The position numbers and the translations under genes were made by a program. From NCBI GenBank assembly GCA_964547985.1, contig CAZJPV010000004.1, forward strand, positions 24,911 through 88,910: a stretch of 64,000 nt of DNA, given 5' to 3'. Source of the DNA: JAPLJU01 sp964547985. GTDB lineage: Bacteria; Desulfobacterota; Syntrophia; Syntrophales; UBA2192. Positions 7,469-15,763 of the stretch are shown here, piece after piece; the first letter of the stretch is position 1; each line of letters starts with the position of its first letter. The notes under the pieces were generated by a model. It was not told the DNA's origin, searched no databases, and saw nothing but the letters and a program-made list of their open reading frames with translations.

Positions 7469-9313
7469 TCAGCTGTCCCTGTCCGCAGCCAGCAGGCCTT
7501 CCTTGCGCTTCATCGACAGACGCTTCCCGGCGTCGAGTTCCATTTTCCTGAGGCGGACATTTTCTGGGGTGATCTCCACAAGCTCGTCCTCAGCGATGAA
7601 CTCGATAAACTGGTCCAATGACAAGAGCCTGGGTGGCCTGAGGGTGACCGTTGCCTCGGCGGTGGAACTTCGGACGTTAGAGAGCTTCTTCTCTTTGATG
7701 ATGTTCACATTGAGGTCGCCTCTGCGGTTACGTTCCCCGATGATCATTCCTCCGTACACTTCCGTTCCTACCTCGATGAAAAGGTCCCCGCGATCGCCCA
7801 TGGCGAGGCAGGCGTAGCTGTTTGCCTTCCCGATGCGGTCGGCGACGAGGGCACCGTTTGTCCTCTGGGGGATTGGCCCGGCCCACGGCTCGTAACCCTC
7901 GAAGAGAGTGTTCATGACGCCGGAGCCCTTCGTGTCGGTTAGAAAGTGGCTGCGGAAGCCGATGAGACCGCGGGAGGGGATCACGAATTCAAGGTAGACG
8001 CGGCCTCTCCCTTTATTGTTGAGGTTCATCATGCGCCCCTTTCTGGACGAGACTTTTTCCGTTACAACCCCCGTAAATGCCTCGGGAACATCCAGGAAGA
8101 GGCGCTCCACCGGCTCGTGAGGCTTTCCGTTTTTCCGCCGAAGAATGACGGTGGGCCGGGAGACCATGAACTCGAAGCCTTCTCTGCGCATGGTTTCGAT
8201 GAGAATGGCCATTTGCAGCTCCCCCCGTCCGCAAACCTCGAAGGCGTCGGCCCGATCCGGAATGGGATTCACCCGCATGGCGATATTGCGGAGGGCTTCC
8301 CTCTCCAGGCGCTCCTTAAGATGGCGTGATGTGAGGTATGTGCCCTCCTGTCCTGCGAGGGGTCCATTATTAACATAGAATATCATGGAGAGGGTGGGCT
8401 CGTCTACGTGGATGCGGGGCAGGGGTTTCGAGTCCTCCAAGGCGGTAATCGTGTCGCCAATACTGATATTTTCCACGCCGGCGACGGCCACGATATCCCC
8501 CGCCTCAACCTGATCGACCTGTTTCTTTTTGAGTCCGTAGAAGCTGTAGAGGGCCGAGAATCTGATGCCTGAGACGTTTCGTTCCAGCCCGCAGAGTGTG
8601 TAGCCCCGGTTCATTTCCAGGATGCCGTTCATCATGCGGCCAATGCCAATCTGCCCCACGTAGGAGTCGTAATCCAAGTTCGTTACGAGGAACTGGGGCG
8701 TTTCGGCGTCATTCCCCTCCGGACCCGGGATCCGGGAGACGATGGTCTCAAAGAGTGGCCGTAGGTCGATAGAATCGTCCCCCGGCTTCCGGTGGGCGGC
8801 CCCTTTTTTCGCATTGGTGTAAAGAATCGGAAATCCGATTTGTTCTTCGCTAGCGTCGAGATCGATGAAGAGATCGTATACCTCGTTGACGACGGCCTCG
8901 ATTCGCGCATCCCCACGGTCAATCTTGTTGATGACGAGGATCACGGGAAGCGACTTTTCCAGGGTCTTCTTGAGGACAAACCGTGTCTGTGGCAGGGGCC
9001 CCTCACTGGCATCGACGAGGAGAATGGCTCCATCGACGAGGTTCAAACTACGCTCCACCTCGCCTCCGAAATCAGCATGCCCAGGTGTGTCGACGATGTT
9101 GATCTTGATGGAGCCAAACCATACGGCTGTGTTTTTCGCCATGATCGTGATGCCGCGCTCCCGCTCGAGGTCCATGGAGTCCATAACGCGCTCCATGACT
9201 TCTTGGTTCGGGCGGAAGATGCCGCTCTGCTTAAGCATGGCGTCCACCAGGGTGGTCTTGCCATGGTCCACGTGAGCGATGATGGCGATGTTTCGGATGT
9301 TTTCTTTTCGCAT
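7469..9313 (-). CDS. typA: Ribosome-associated GTPase TypA/BipA
   Basis: A 614-residue translational GTPase. The G1 loop AHVDHGKT, the switch region with ERERGITI, G3 DTPGHADF and G4 NKID are all near the N-terminus. They are followed by the beta-barrel and EF-G-like domains and the TypA-specific C-terminal domain. TypA binds the 70S ribosome and aids 50S assembly and adaptation to stress and low temperature. The conventional start at MRKENIRN (9313) is used. Another ATG five codons upstream is possible, and neither has a strong ribosome binding site. The gene is monocistronic as far as can be seen. Confidence 0.95.
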   Translation of the reverse strand: MRKENIRNIAIIAHVDHGKTTLVDAMLKQSGIFRPNQEVMERVMDSMDLERERGITIMAKNTAVWFGSIKINIVDTPGHADFGGEVERSLNLVDGAILLVDASEGPLPQTRFVLKKTLEKSLPVILVINKIDRGDARIEAVVNEVYDLFIDLDASEEQIGFPILYTNAKKGAAHRKPGDDSIDLRPLFETIVSRIPGPEGNDAETPQFLVTNLDYDSYVGQIGIGRMMNGILEMNRGYTLCGLERNVSGIRFSALYSFYGLKKKQVDQVEAGDIVAVAGVENISIGDTITALEDSKPLPRIHVDEPTLSMIFYVNNGPLAGQEGTYLTSRHLKERLEREALRNIAMRVNPIPDRADAFEVCGRGELQMAILIETMRREGFEFMVSRPTVILRRKNGKPHEPVERLFLDVPEAFTGVVTEKVSSRKGRMMNLNNKGRGRVYLEFVIPSRGLIGFRSHFLTDTKGSGVMNTLFEGYEPWAGPIPQRTNGALVADRIGKANSYACLAMGDRGDLFIEVGTEVYGGMIIGERNRRGDLNVNIIKEKKLSNVRSSTAEATVTLRPPRLLSLDQFIEFIAEDELVEITPENVRLRKMELDAGKRLSMKRKEGLLAADRDS

Positions 9314-9395
9314 ATACAGGGAGCCCATCCACTATTTAACAGACTGTTAAGAATAAAGAAAGAAAGGAAATCTTGGAAGGCTTGATAATTGAGCT

Positions 9396-9602
9396 TCAAG
9401 ACCTCGTCAAAGGTGGGGATTCGATCCTTGCCCCCCGGCTAGGATAGTTTTCTTTAAAGATCGGTTCGCCGACGCCAAAACCTGTGTCGGTGCTTTTAAA
9501 TTTGACCGGCTCCGCCGCGCTGGCAATGAATGCGATAGCCAGAATCAGAAGGGCTGTCAGTATTTTTGCGAAGGTATTATCTTTCATGGCTATTTTGCTC
9601 AT
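9396..9602 (-). CDS. Putative small exported protein
   Basis: A short frame of 68 codons. From the second ATG (9587) it begins MKDNTFAK and then has a clear hydrophobic stretch ending in ASAAE, like a Sec signal peptide. The mature part would be only about 38 residues with no recognised motif. No good ribosome binding site precedes either ATG. It could be a small secreted peptide or a decayed remnant of a longer exported protein. I do not recognise it. Confidence 0.35.
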   Translation of the reverse strand: MSKIAMKDNTFAKILTALLILAIAFIASAAEPVKFKSTDTGFGVGEPIFKENYPSRGARIESPPLTRS

Positions 9603-9702
9603 CCAGGTAAAACTTGCTGGCGGTGGTGCATGGCTTCCCGATCGCTTGCGTGCTATCTATTTCACGGGTGTCACATAAGTTTTCCCCCGAGGAAATAAAA
9701 AA

Positions 9703-9749
9703 GGAGTCCCTGATAAAAAAGCCGCTAACTGCGCCTAATCAGGGACTCC
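9703..9749 (-). terminator. Rho-independent terminator after lipoprotein gene
   Basis: A 12-base-pair perfect stem, 9703-9714 with 9738-9749, is followed on the minus strand by a T-rich tail. It lies about 35 bases after the stop of the lipoprotein gene at 9785 and closes the envelope gene group. Confidence 0.85.
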
Positions 9750-9784
9750 CTTCTTGTCTCATGGAGAGAAAAAGAGACCTGCCT

Positions 9785-10396
9785 TTAACCCTTGGTGGCG
9801 GTCGCGGCCGCCGGGACCTGCATGCCGAGGGTCTTCATCACTTCAACGGTCTTTTCCTTCACGGTCGTGGCTTTGGCCATGGCATCGGCCATGTTGCCCC
9901 CCGCAAAGGCGGCCTTGGCATCTTCCCACATCTTGGCGGCTGTTTCGTAACCCGACTTGGCGCCGTCAAGTTTCGCCTTGTCCAGGCCTGCGGGCAGTTT
10001 CTTGCTCTGCGAGAGGATATCCAGTCGGCTCTTTACGGCATCCAGCATCTTGGGCATTCCTCCGCTCATCTCCTCCCAGCCCTTAACCAGTTCCGCCTTC
10101 TTGGCCGCGGCGGCAGCTGACAGCTCTTTCACCTTGTCCGGGATGGCCTTCGCCGCGCTGAGGGCCGCATCGTAGTTCCCCTTGTCGAACGTATCTTTCG
10201 CGGCCTTGATCGAGTCTTCTATGGCCTTTACCTTGTCAGGAACGTACTTCATGGCCTCGCCCTTGACGGCGTTGAAGGCATCCTCCGCGGCCTTGATCGC
10301 TGTAGAGGCCGCGTTCTTGTTACCTGCGCAGGCCACAAGTGCAAGGCCGACAACCACGCATAGAAGCGTTACCAGAATTCTTTTTGACTTCATCAT
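9785..10396 (-). CDS. Ala/Lys-rich helical lipoprotein
   Basis: A 203-residue protein with a lipoprotein signal peptide; the lipobox ends at Cys23 in LVACAG. The mature part is strongly alpha-helical and rich in Ala, Lys and Asp, with several repeats of the type KAAEDAF, KAAKDTF and EDAKAAF. This suggests an elongated helical bundle or coiled-coil rod anchored in a membrane. It lies just downstream of a LysM protein gene (15-base gap) and near an OmpA-domain gene in the same orientation. A role in linking envelope and peptidoglycan is plausible. I do not recognise a named family. Confidence 0.8.
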   Translation of the reverse strand: MMKSKRILVTLLCVVVGLALVACAGNKNAASTAIKAAEDAFNAVKGEAMKYVPDKVKAIEDSIKAAKDTFDKGNYDAALSAAKAIPDKVKELSAAAAAKKAELVKGWEEMSGGMPKMLDAVKSRLDILSQSKKLPAGLDKAKLDGAKSGYETAAKMWEDAKAAFAGGNMADAMAKATTVKEKTVEVMKTLGMQVPAAATATKG

Positions 10397-10411
10397 CTTT
10401 CCTCCTTCCAG

Positions 10412-10642
10412 TTAAGGGATCCTTAATTTTTGACCGATCTTGATCAAGTCAGGGTTCTTCAAAATGTCCCTGTTCGCCTCGAAGATCTTCATATAGAGGT
10501 TGGGGTCCCCATAATATTTCTTAGAAATCTTTGACAGGGTATCCCCCTTCACCACCACGTGCCATTGCGTGGCATCCCACGCATCGGCACCCGTGCCCTT
10601 ATCATTGGGCCCCAGACCCTTCAGCTTCTCTTCATCAGCCAT
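10412..10642 (-). CDS. Single LysM-domain protein
   Basis: A 76-residue protein made almost entirely of one C-terminal LysM domain (about 28-76), with the typical VKGDTLSKISKKYYG opening and a final IKIGQKLRIP. The N-terminal 27 residues are polar and there is no signal peptide. This is as in YgaU/Kbp-type LysM proteins, which are cytoplasmic or released by other routes. LysM binds N-acetylglucosamine polymers; Kbp-type versions bind potassium. An AGGAGG-like site precedes the ATG. It is in line with the lipoprotein gene downstream and the OmpA gene upstream. Confidence 0.85.
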   Translation of the reverse strand: MADEEKLKGLGPNDKGTGADAWDATQWHVVVKGDTLSKISKKYYGDPNLYMKIFEANRDILKNPDLIKIGQKLRIP

Positions 10643-10742
10643 ACAACGGTTCCTCCTTTAAAACTATCATTTCTGGCAAAGCCCGTCAATGATCCAGACC
10701 TGCCCCTGAAGTCTCTATATAAACCGGATCATCTTGACAGGG

Positions 10743-10767
10743 AAAGGGCGGGATGACCCCGCCCTTT
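10743..10767 (-). terminator. Hairpin terminator after ompA-like gene
   Basis: A 10-base-pair GC-rich stem, 10743-10752 with 10758-10767, has a 5-base loop. It lies 15 bases after the stop of the OmpA-domain gene. The T-run is short on the minus strand and longer on the plus strand, so it may work in both directions. Confidence 0.7.
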
Positions 10768-10781
10768 TTAACAGTCTTCCC

Positions 10782-11444
10782 TTACTTCTTCGTTACTCTA
10801 AGATCGATTCTCCGGTTCTTTTGTCTCCCTTCTTCCGTAGAGTTATCTGCAACCGGATGCTTCTCACCATATCCTTCGGCTTCCAGCCTCTTGGCATCGA
10901 CGCCTAATTTGACAAGCTCCTGCAAGGTGTTTTGAGCTCTTTTCTGGGAAAGTTTAAGATTGGCGTCTGCATTGCCCACATTATCCGTGTAGCCTCCAAT
11001 CTTCAATGCAACTTTCGGATAGGCTTTCATAATCTCTGCTATGTTCTTCAGTTGCTCCGCTGAAGTAGGTTTCAGATTTGCGCTTCCTGTTTCAAAATCC
11101 AATCGATCAAAGGTAAACCAGGTGGTTTTGTCAACGGGTTTGCTTTTGTCTTCGATGAAGGCAATTAGTTTTTTCTCGACGCCGAACTCGGGAACTTTGA
11201 GCTCAATCCCGCTCGGCAGCTTGACTGCCAGAAATTTGCCGAGTTTTTCAAGTGCCTTGGTTGCTTCAGTAACTGCCTTTTCGGCCGGTTTCACAACTGC
11301 GGGCGGCGGCGTGGGGCTGCAAAACTTTATCAGAAAGACAAGCAGGATGACCATGCACACGATGAAGATCAGTGTGAACATGTTTCCTTCGCCCGCTCCT
11401 CGATTAGAGGTGATTCTGGATAAAAAAACATTTCGTGCCGACAT
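10782..11444 (-). CDS. OmpA-family peptidoglycan-binding protein
   Basis: A 220-residue protein with one transmembrane helix at about residues 23-41, a Pro- and Ala/Lys-rich linker, and an OmpA/MotB C-terminal domain at about 105-220. The peptidoglycan-binding motif is the region GYTDNVGNADANLKLSQKRA, with NRRIDLRV near the end. It should be anchored in the inner membrane and bind diaminopimelate residues of peptidoglycan. It follows the LysM and helical-lipoprotein genes in one envelope cluster. The ATG at 11444 has AGGAGG in front. Met22 is a possible internal start. Confidence 0.9.
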   Translation of the reverse strand: MSARNVFLSRITSNRGAGEGNMFTLIFIVCMVILLVFLIKFCSPTPPPAVVKPAEKAVTEATKALEKLGKFLAVKLPSGIELKVPEFGVEKKLIAFIEDKSKPVDKTTWFTFDRLDFETGSANLKPTSAEQLKNIAEIMKAYPKVALKIGGYTDNVGNADANLKLSQKRAQNTLQELVKLGVDAKRLEAEGYGEKHPVADNSTEEGRQKNRRIDLRVTKK

Positions 11445-11676
11445 AGTTTCCTCCTTTCTTTACGGTGACTTCGTTAACTAGAATGTCGGGTCCTGAAATA
11501 TCTGTTCCGCCATTAAAACCGACAATTGAAATCTTTCAATTCAGGATCAGACCATGAAAATATCTGTAATTTGAGCATAGAATGGTGATTTTTTCAATGG
11601 GGTTGATGATATTTTCAATCCCCCCTCTTCTTTGTGCTTTCAATCATCATACAGATGATTATTTGCCCGGAAATAT

Positions 11677-12084
11677 TCAGGTATTAACCCCTTCCGCGAC
11701 GAGCTTTCCTTCCTGGTTCTGCACCCTCCATCTATAAGTAATCGGTCCGCCGCGCTTTCCCTCTTTTTTGCCCAATACCTCGACCTCAGCGGAAAGTCGG
11801 TCGCCCGGAAACACAGGCGTCCGGAAGGCAATGTCCGTCGCCGAGACCCAGATTGCATCCGCCAGGAAACCGTGTTTCGCCATCAGTCCCATCATGCTTC
11901 CGATCACGTATACCCCGGGCGTCACCCTGTCTTTGAAACCCTTACTCTTCGCAAAGTCGGCATTCAAAAAACCGGGTAGATCCATACCCGACATCTGGGC
12001 CACAAGATCAATTTCGGTTCCGGTGATTGGCTTCGTTACTGGTGATTTGTAGACCTTGCCGATTTCAATTTCTTCGAAATACAT
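11677..12084 (-). CDS. MaoC-like hotdog hydratase
   Basis: A 135-residue protein of the MaoC/R-hydratase hotdog superfamily. It starts MYFEEIEIGKVYKS. It keeps the segments GFKDRVTPGVYVIGSMMG and FRTPVFPGDRLSAEVEV, which match the hydratase fold. The usual catalytic Asp-His pair (as in DxxPxH) is not obvious: the equivalent stretch reads GMDLPGFLNADFA. Activity as an enoyl-CoA hydratase is therefore uncertain; it may only bind acyl-CoA. An AGGAGG site lies upstream. It is flanked by the NDH-2 gene upstream and the OmpA gene downstream. Confidence 0.82.
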   Translation of the reverse strand: MYFEEIEIGKVYKSPVTKPITGTEIDLVAQMSGMDLPGFLNADFAKSKGFKDRVTPGVYVIGSMMGLMAKHGFLADAIWVSATDIAFRTPVFPGDRLSAEVEVLGKKEGKRGGPITYRWRVQNQEGKLVAEGVNT

Positions 12085-12154
12085 ACGTTGACCTCCTTTC
12101 GCTATTTTGTCGCGTTTTTCATCCTGTCATCTTTCCACTTCGTTTCCTTGCTTC

Positions 12155-13471
12155 TTATTTTTCCTTTGTGTCATCCAACGTGTTCCCGCACATTACGGGT
12201 TCCTCGATGATCCTCGAACTCCGCCTTTGGGTGATGTAATTGAAGGCCCATTTGAGAAATACCACGAACCGGTCCTCCTTTTGAAGGAGAAAATAAATAT
12301 GAATAAGGGCCCAGACAAGATTGGCTGCAAAACCGGCGAGCTTCAGTTTCCCCGACTCGAGAATGGCGTAGTTGCGGCCGATCGTTGCCAGATTTCCCTT
12401 GTCGAAATATTTGAATGGCGGAAGCGGCGATTGGCCGGTGACCCGTCCGGAAATAGTGCGGCCTGCGTAACCTCCCCCCTGCATCGCCACCTGGGCGACC
12501 CCGGGAAGGGGTTTCCCGTCCTTCCCTATGACGAGAGCCGTATCTCCCACGACGAAGATTTCCGGATAGCCGGGAACCGTCAGATCGGGAGCAACCTTCA
12601 CCCTGCCGGCGCGGTCGGTTTCGACACCCAGCCACTGACCGGCCGAGGAGGCCTTTACGCCCGCCATCCAGAGAACATTCAGACTCCTGATGCGCTCACC
12701 GCCGATAATGACCCCCTCTGCGTCTATCTCCTCAATGGCATGGCCAAGTCTGACCTCGACCCCCATTTTTTCCAGCCGAACGCAGGCCTTCTCCGAGAGA
12801 TCCGGTGAAAAAGAAGGCAGGACACGGGGAGCGGCATCAACGAGGATAATTCGCGTCCACCCGGGGTCGAAACGACGGAAGTCCGACTTAAGGGTGTGCC
12901 GGACCATTTCCGCAAGGGCGCCCGCCATCTCGCACCTCGTCGGACCGGCGCCCACGAGGACAAAGGTGAATAGTTCCGGGCGGCTCTCCGGGTTCTCCTG
13001 CAACTCCGCCCTCTCAAAGGCCCTCAGAATTTTCGACCGCAGGGTGATCCCGTCACAAAGCGTCTTCAATCCCGGTGCAAACTTCGCCCATTCGTCATGA
13101 CCGAAGTAACTTCCCTGAGCGCCCGTCGCCAGGATCAGGTAGTCATAGGAAACGGGATGCTTCCGGCGGCTGACATAAACACATCGTTTCTCCTTATCTA
13201 CCCCTGTGACTTCCGCCTGCGCGACGAAGACATTCTTCTGTTTCTGGAGGACTTCTCGGATGGGGAAGGCAATGTCCCCGGCGTCGAGCATGCCTCCTGC
13301 CACCTGGTAGAGAAGCGCCTGGAAGAGGTAGTGATTGACCCGGTCGAGAAGAATCACCTGGACGGGCGTGTTTCTGAGGGCTCTTGCGGCCTCAATTCCG
13401 CCGCAGCCTCCTCCGACGATGACAACCTGCGGCGGGGTGTTCTGCGCTTTATAGGGATTGCCCAGGCTCAT
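12155..13471 (-). CDS. ndh: Type II NADH dehydrogenase (NDH-2)
   Basis: A 438-residue flavoprotein with the NDH-2 layout. The N-terminal FAD-binding VGGGCGGIEAARAL is at about 19-32. The second dinucleotide-binding motif reads GAGPTRCEMAGALAE, where the third glycine of GxGxxG is replaced by Arg. An FVVGDTA motif is followed by the C-terminal membrane-anchoring segment IHIYFLLQKEDRFVVFLKW. NDH-2 passes electrons from NADH to quinone at the inner membrane without pumping protons. The Arg substitution may affect NADH binding or merely reflect a variant. The ATG has a weak ribosome binding site. Confidence 0.92.
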   Translation of the reverse strand: MSLGNPYKAQNTPPQVVIVGGGCGGIEAARALRNTPVQVILLDRVNHYLFQALLYQVAGGMLDAGDIAFPIREVLQKQKNVFVAQAEVTGVDKEKRCVYVSRRKHPVSYDYLILATGAQGSYFGHDEWAKFAPGLKTLCDGITLRSKILRAFERAELQENPESRPELFTFVLVGAGPTRCEMAGALAEMVRHTLKSDFRRFDPGWTRIILVDAAPRVLPSFSPDLSEKACVRLEKMGVEVRLGHAIEEIDAEGVIIGGERIRSLNVLWMAGVKASSAGQWLGVETDRAGRVKVAPDLTVPGYPEIFVVGDTALVIGKDGKPLPGVAQVAMQGGGYAGRTISGRVTGQSPLPPFKYFDKGNLATIGRNYAILESGKLKLAGFAANLVWALIHIYFLLQKEDRFVVFLKWAFNYITQRRSSRIIEEPVMCGNTLDDTKEK

Positions 13472-13503
13472 GTTATTCTGATGCCTTATTTTTCTGTCTC
13501 CCC

Positions 13504-13974
13504 CTACAACTCATCATCCTCTGTGCTTCGGGGAAACAGTTCCGTTCTCAATTTTTCGAGAAGCTTGTCGTATTCCTGCTTGTCTTCCTTCTTCAGCTGC
13601 CTCATGCCTTCGAGAAAACGGTCTACATTGACTTTTGTCGGCGCAATAAAGTTGCCCTTCACGGCGGCGACTTGCTTCGCCAGTTCACTGAATTCCTCGA
13701 GAGCTTTCTTCTGTTCCGCCGGCCATTCGGTTGAATTTGTGTGATCAACCATAACATCAACGGCCTCGATGATGCGGCCGAGCTGTTTACCGTAACCGGC
13801 GACATTTTCTATAATTCGTCGCTCCATCTGAGGATCGGATGACTTCGTCATGTTGATATTGATGAACCCGATCTGATTCATCATGCGAAGCCACCAGGTC
13901 CATGGGTTTATGGCCTGGGTGACATCACCGGACAGGGGAAACTTAAAGAGGCTGGTGGGAATCTCGTTCGGCAT
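13504..13974 (-). CDS. Conserved hypothetical helical protein, phasin-like
   Basis: A 156-residue protein with no signal peptide. An N-terminal INPWTWWLRMMNQIGFININ segment with an amphipathic aromatic patch (about 23-42) is followed by a long helical, charged region with heptad-like hydrophobic spacing to the C-terminus. This resembles phasins and PhaE-like accessory proteins in style, but I cannot confirm a family. It lies directly upstream of NDH-2 (about 30 bases) and just after the acrylyl-CoA reductase-like gene on the same strand. AGGAGG-like bases precede the ATG. Confidence 0.7.
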   Translation of the reverse strand: MPNEIPTSLFKFPLSGDVTQAINPWTWWLRMMNQIGFININMTKSSDPQMERRIIENVAGYGKQLGRIIEAVDVMVDHTNSTEWPAEQKKALEEFSELAKQVAAVKGNFIAPTKVNVDRFLEGMRQLKKEDKQEYDKLLEKLRTELFPRSTEDDEL

Positions 13975-14030
13975 ATGCTTTGCCTCCTTTTTTTGGTAGA
14001 TGGACAGTCCCCATTTTTCTCAGTAGCGGA

Positions 14031-15032
14031 CTATTCAGGCAACCTGACGATGGTTCTCCCTCTGTGTTTTTTCTCAAGAACCATGTCTATTCTCTCAGTG
14101 AGACCTTCAAGCGTGGTCTCTGTGGTTATAGGATCCATATGATCCAACTTCCATTCCCCGGCGATTCTTTCCCACACGGCTTGCCGCAGGGGCATGGGGC
14201 AGTTCTGGGAGTCGATACCGATCAGGACGGCCCCGCGTATGATGAAAGGATAGACATTCATCGGGAGATCGTGCGATCCCACATTCCCGCAGCACGTCAC
14301 CGCACCCCCGTACTGCAGGGACCTGATGGAGGTGGAGAGCATCACCCCACCGATCGTGTCCACCGCACCGGCCCATCTCGCCTTTAGAAGGGGTCTTCCA
14401 CTGGTGTCCGTTGCCTCTTCTATACTGATGACCTCTTTGGCTCCCAGGACAAGGAGGTATGAGGTTTCATCAACGACGCCATTGACGGCGGCGACCTGGT
14501 ACCCGGAGTTGACGAGAATGGAAACGGCAATGCTGCCGACGCCGCCGGTGGCGCCCGAGACCAGTATGGTTCCCCGATCGGGCTTGATTCCATATTCCAC
14601 CAGGCGGTGGACGGACAGGGCGGCCGTAAAACCCGCCGTTCCGTAGATCATGCTTTCGCGCAGCGTGAGGTTTTTAGGGAGTCTCACGACCCAACCCGAG
14701 GGGACTCGAATATACTGACCGTAGCCGCCTGGGGTGTTCATCCCCAAATCGTAGCTTGTGACGATCACCGGGTCGCCCGGCCTGAATCTCGGGTTGCTGC
14801 TTTCCTCCACGATGCCGGCAGCGTCGATTCCCGGCGTGTGCGGATAGTCTTTCGTAACGCCCCGGTTTCCAATGGCCGATAGCACGTCCTTGTAGTTGAG
14901 CGAAGAATACCTGACCCTGACAAGGACGTCGCCTGGCGGCAGGCTGCTTGTGGATCGCTCTTCGATCTCCCTGCTGAACTGGTTATCCTTTCCTTCCCTT
15001 ACCACCATTGCTTTGAATGTCTTTTCAGCCAT
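14031..15032 (-). CDS. acuI: Acrylyl-CoA reductase-like MDR oxidoreductase (YhdH/AcuI)
   Basis: A 333-residue zinc-independent medium-chain dehydrogenase of the YhdH/AcuI family. Visible are SSLNYKDVLSAIG near residue 44, the TPGIDAAG stretch, and the NADPH-binding VSGATGGVGSIAVSIL at about 158-173. AcuI reduces the reactive acrylyl-CoA to propionyl-CoA with NADPH and so detoxifies it. The substrate here is inferred from the family. The setting among acyl-CoA genes fits. Its stop is about 55 bases before the start of the phasin-like gene. Confidence 0.9.
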   Translation of the reverse strand: MAEKTFKAMVVREGKDNQFSREIEERSTSSLPPGDVLVRVRYSSLNYKDVLSAIGNRGVTKDYPHTPGIDAAGIVEESSNPRFRPGDPVIVTSYDLGMNTPGGYGQYIRVPSGWVVRLPKNLTLRESMIYGTAGFTAALSVHRLVEYGIKPDRGTILVSGATGGVGSIAVSILVNSGYQVAAVNGVVDETSYLLVLGAKEVISIEEATDTSGRPLLKARWAGAVDTIGGVMLSTSIRSLQYGGAVTCCGNVGSHDLPMNVYPFIIRGAVLIGIDSQNCPMPLRQAVWERIAGEWKLDHMDPITTETTLEGLTERIDMVLEKKHRGRTIVRLPE

Positions 15033-15108
15033 GAATTAAACTTCCTTCCCAATTCACATTGTAAAGTATGGTGACCGGAGCCCCATCCTTCTTTGTTCTT
15101 GATTGTGA

Positions 15109-15672
15109 CTATTTCTGACGCCCGTAATAACCGGTGAACGAGGCCTTGCCGATGGTATTTTGGCTGATAAAAAAACCCGCCATGGCCGCCGTTGCGTTCG
15201 GCGGTAAATCGATTTTTTCCACCTTCAGCGCATGGATGGTGAAGATATAGCGGTGTGCCTTGTCACCCGCGGGAGGGCAGGGACCACCGTATCCGGGGCC
15301 CCCGAAGTCGGTGTTGACCTGGAGACTTCCGAGGGGAAGAAGCTTCCCGTCCGGTGTTCCCGTACCTTTGGGGAGGAAAGTGACTGTTGCGGGGATGTTG
15401 TAGACCACCCAGTGCCACCAGCCGCTGCCCGTCGGGGCGTCGGGGTCGTAAGCGGTCAGGGCAAAGCTCTTCGTGCCTTTCGGTGGGTTTTTCCAGATAA
15501 GAGCCGGCGATTGGTTCTGGCCGGAGCACCCGAACCCGTTGAAGACCTGTTCGTTTTGCATGAGCACCCCGTGTTTGATGTCCGGACTGCTCAGTGTGAA
15601 TTTGCCGGTTTCAGCCCCCGAGGCCGGAAAAACGATGCAAAGGATGAGAATCACACATGCAAGATATTTCAT
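15109..15672 (-). CDS. Periplasmic YbhB/YbcL (PEBP/RKIP-like) protein
   Basis: A 187-residue protein starting MKYLACVILILC with a Sec signal peptide cleaved after PASGA. The mature domain is a phosphatidylethanolamine-binding-protein fold of the YbhB/YbcL type: DPDAPTGSGWWHWVVYNIP carries the DPDAP and H residues of the ligand pocket, and GGPCPPAGDKAHRYIFTIHAL follows. The biochemical role of bacterial members is poorly known. The start at 15672 is chosen because AGGAGG lies eight bases upstream and a signal peptide follows. A longer upstream frame lacks both. Confidence 0.9.
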   Translation of the reverse strand: MKYLACVILILCIVFPASGAETGKFTLSSPDIKHGVLMQNEQVFNGFGCSGQNQSPALIWKNPPKGTKSFALTAYDPDAPTGSGWWHWVVYNIPATVTFLPKGTGTPDGKLLPLGSLQVNTDFGGPGYGGPCPPAGDKAHRYIFTIHALKVEKIDLPPNATAAMAGFFISQNTIGKASFTGYYGRQK

Positions 15673-15763
15673 GGGACATACCTCCTTTGTTTGATGTGAT
15701 GTTTCAAGAACGTTCAGTTCTCTACCCTGGGGACGGTCGTTCTTTTTCTGCTTGCGGCTGTCC

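Noticed and set aside
9412..9445. Possible tRNA T-arm (GATTCGATCC)
   Set aside because: The flanking bases do not pair into a T stem, and no anticodon or acceptor arm is seen.
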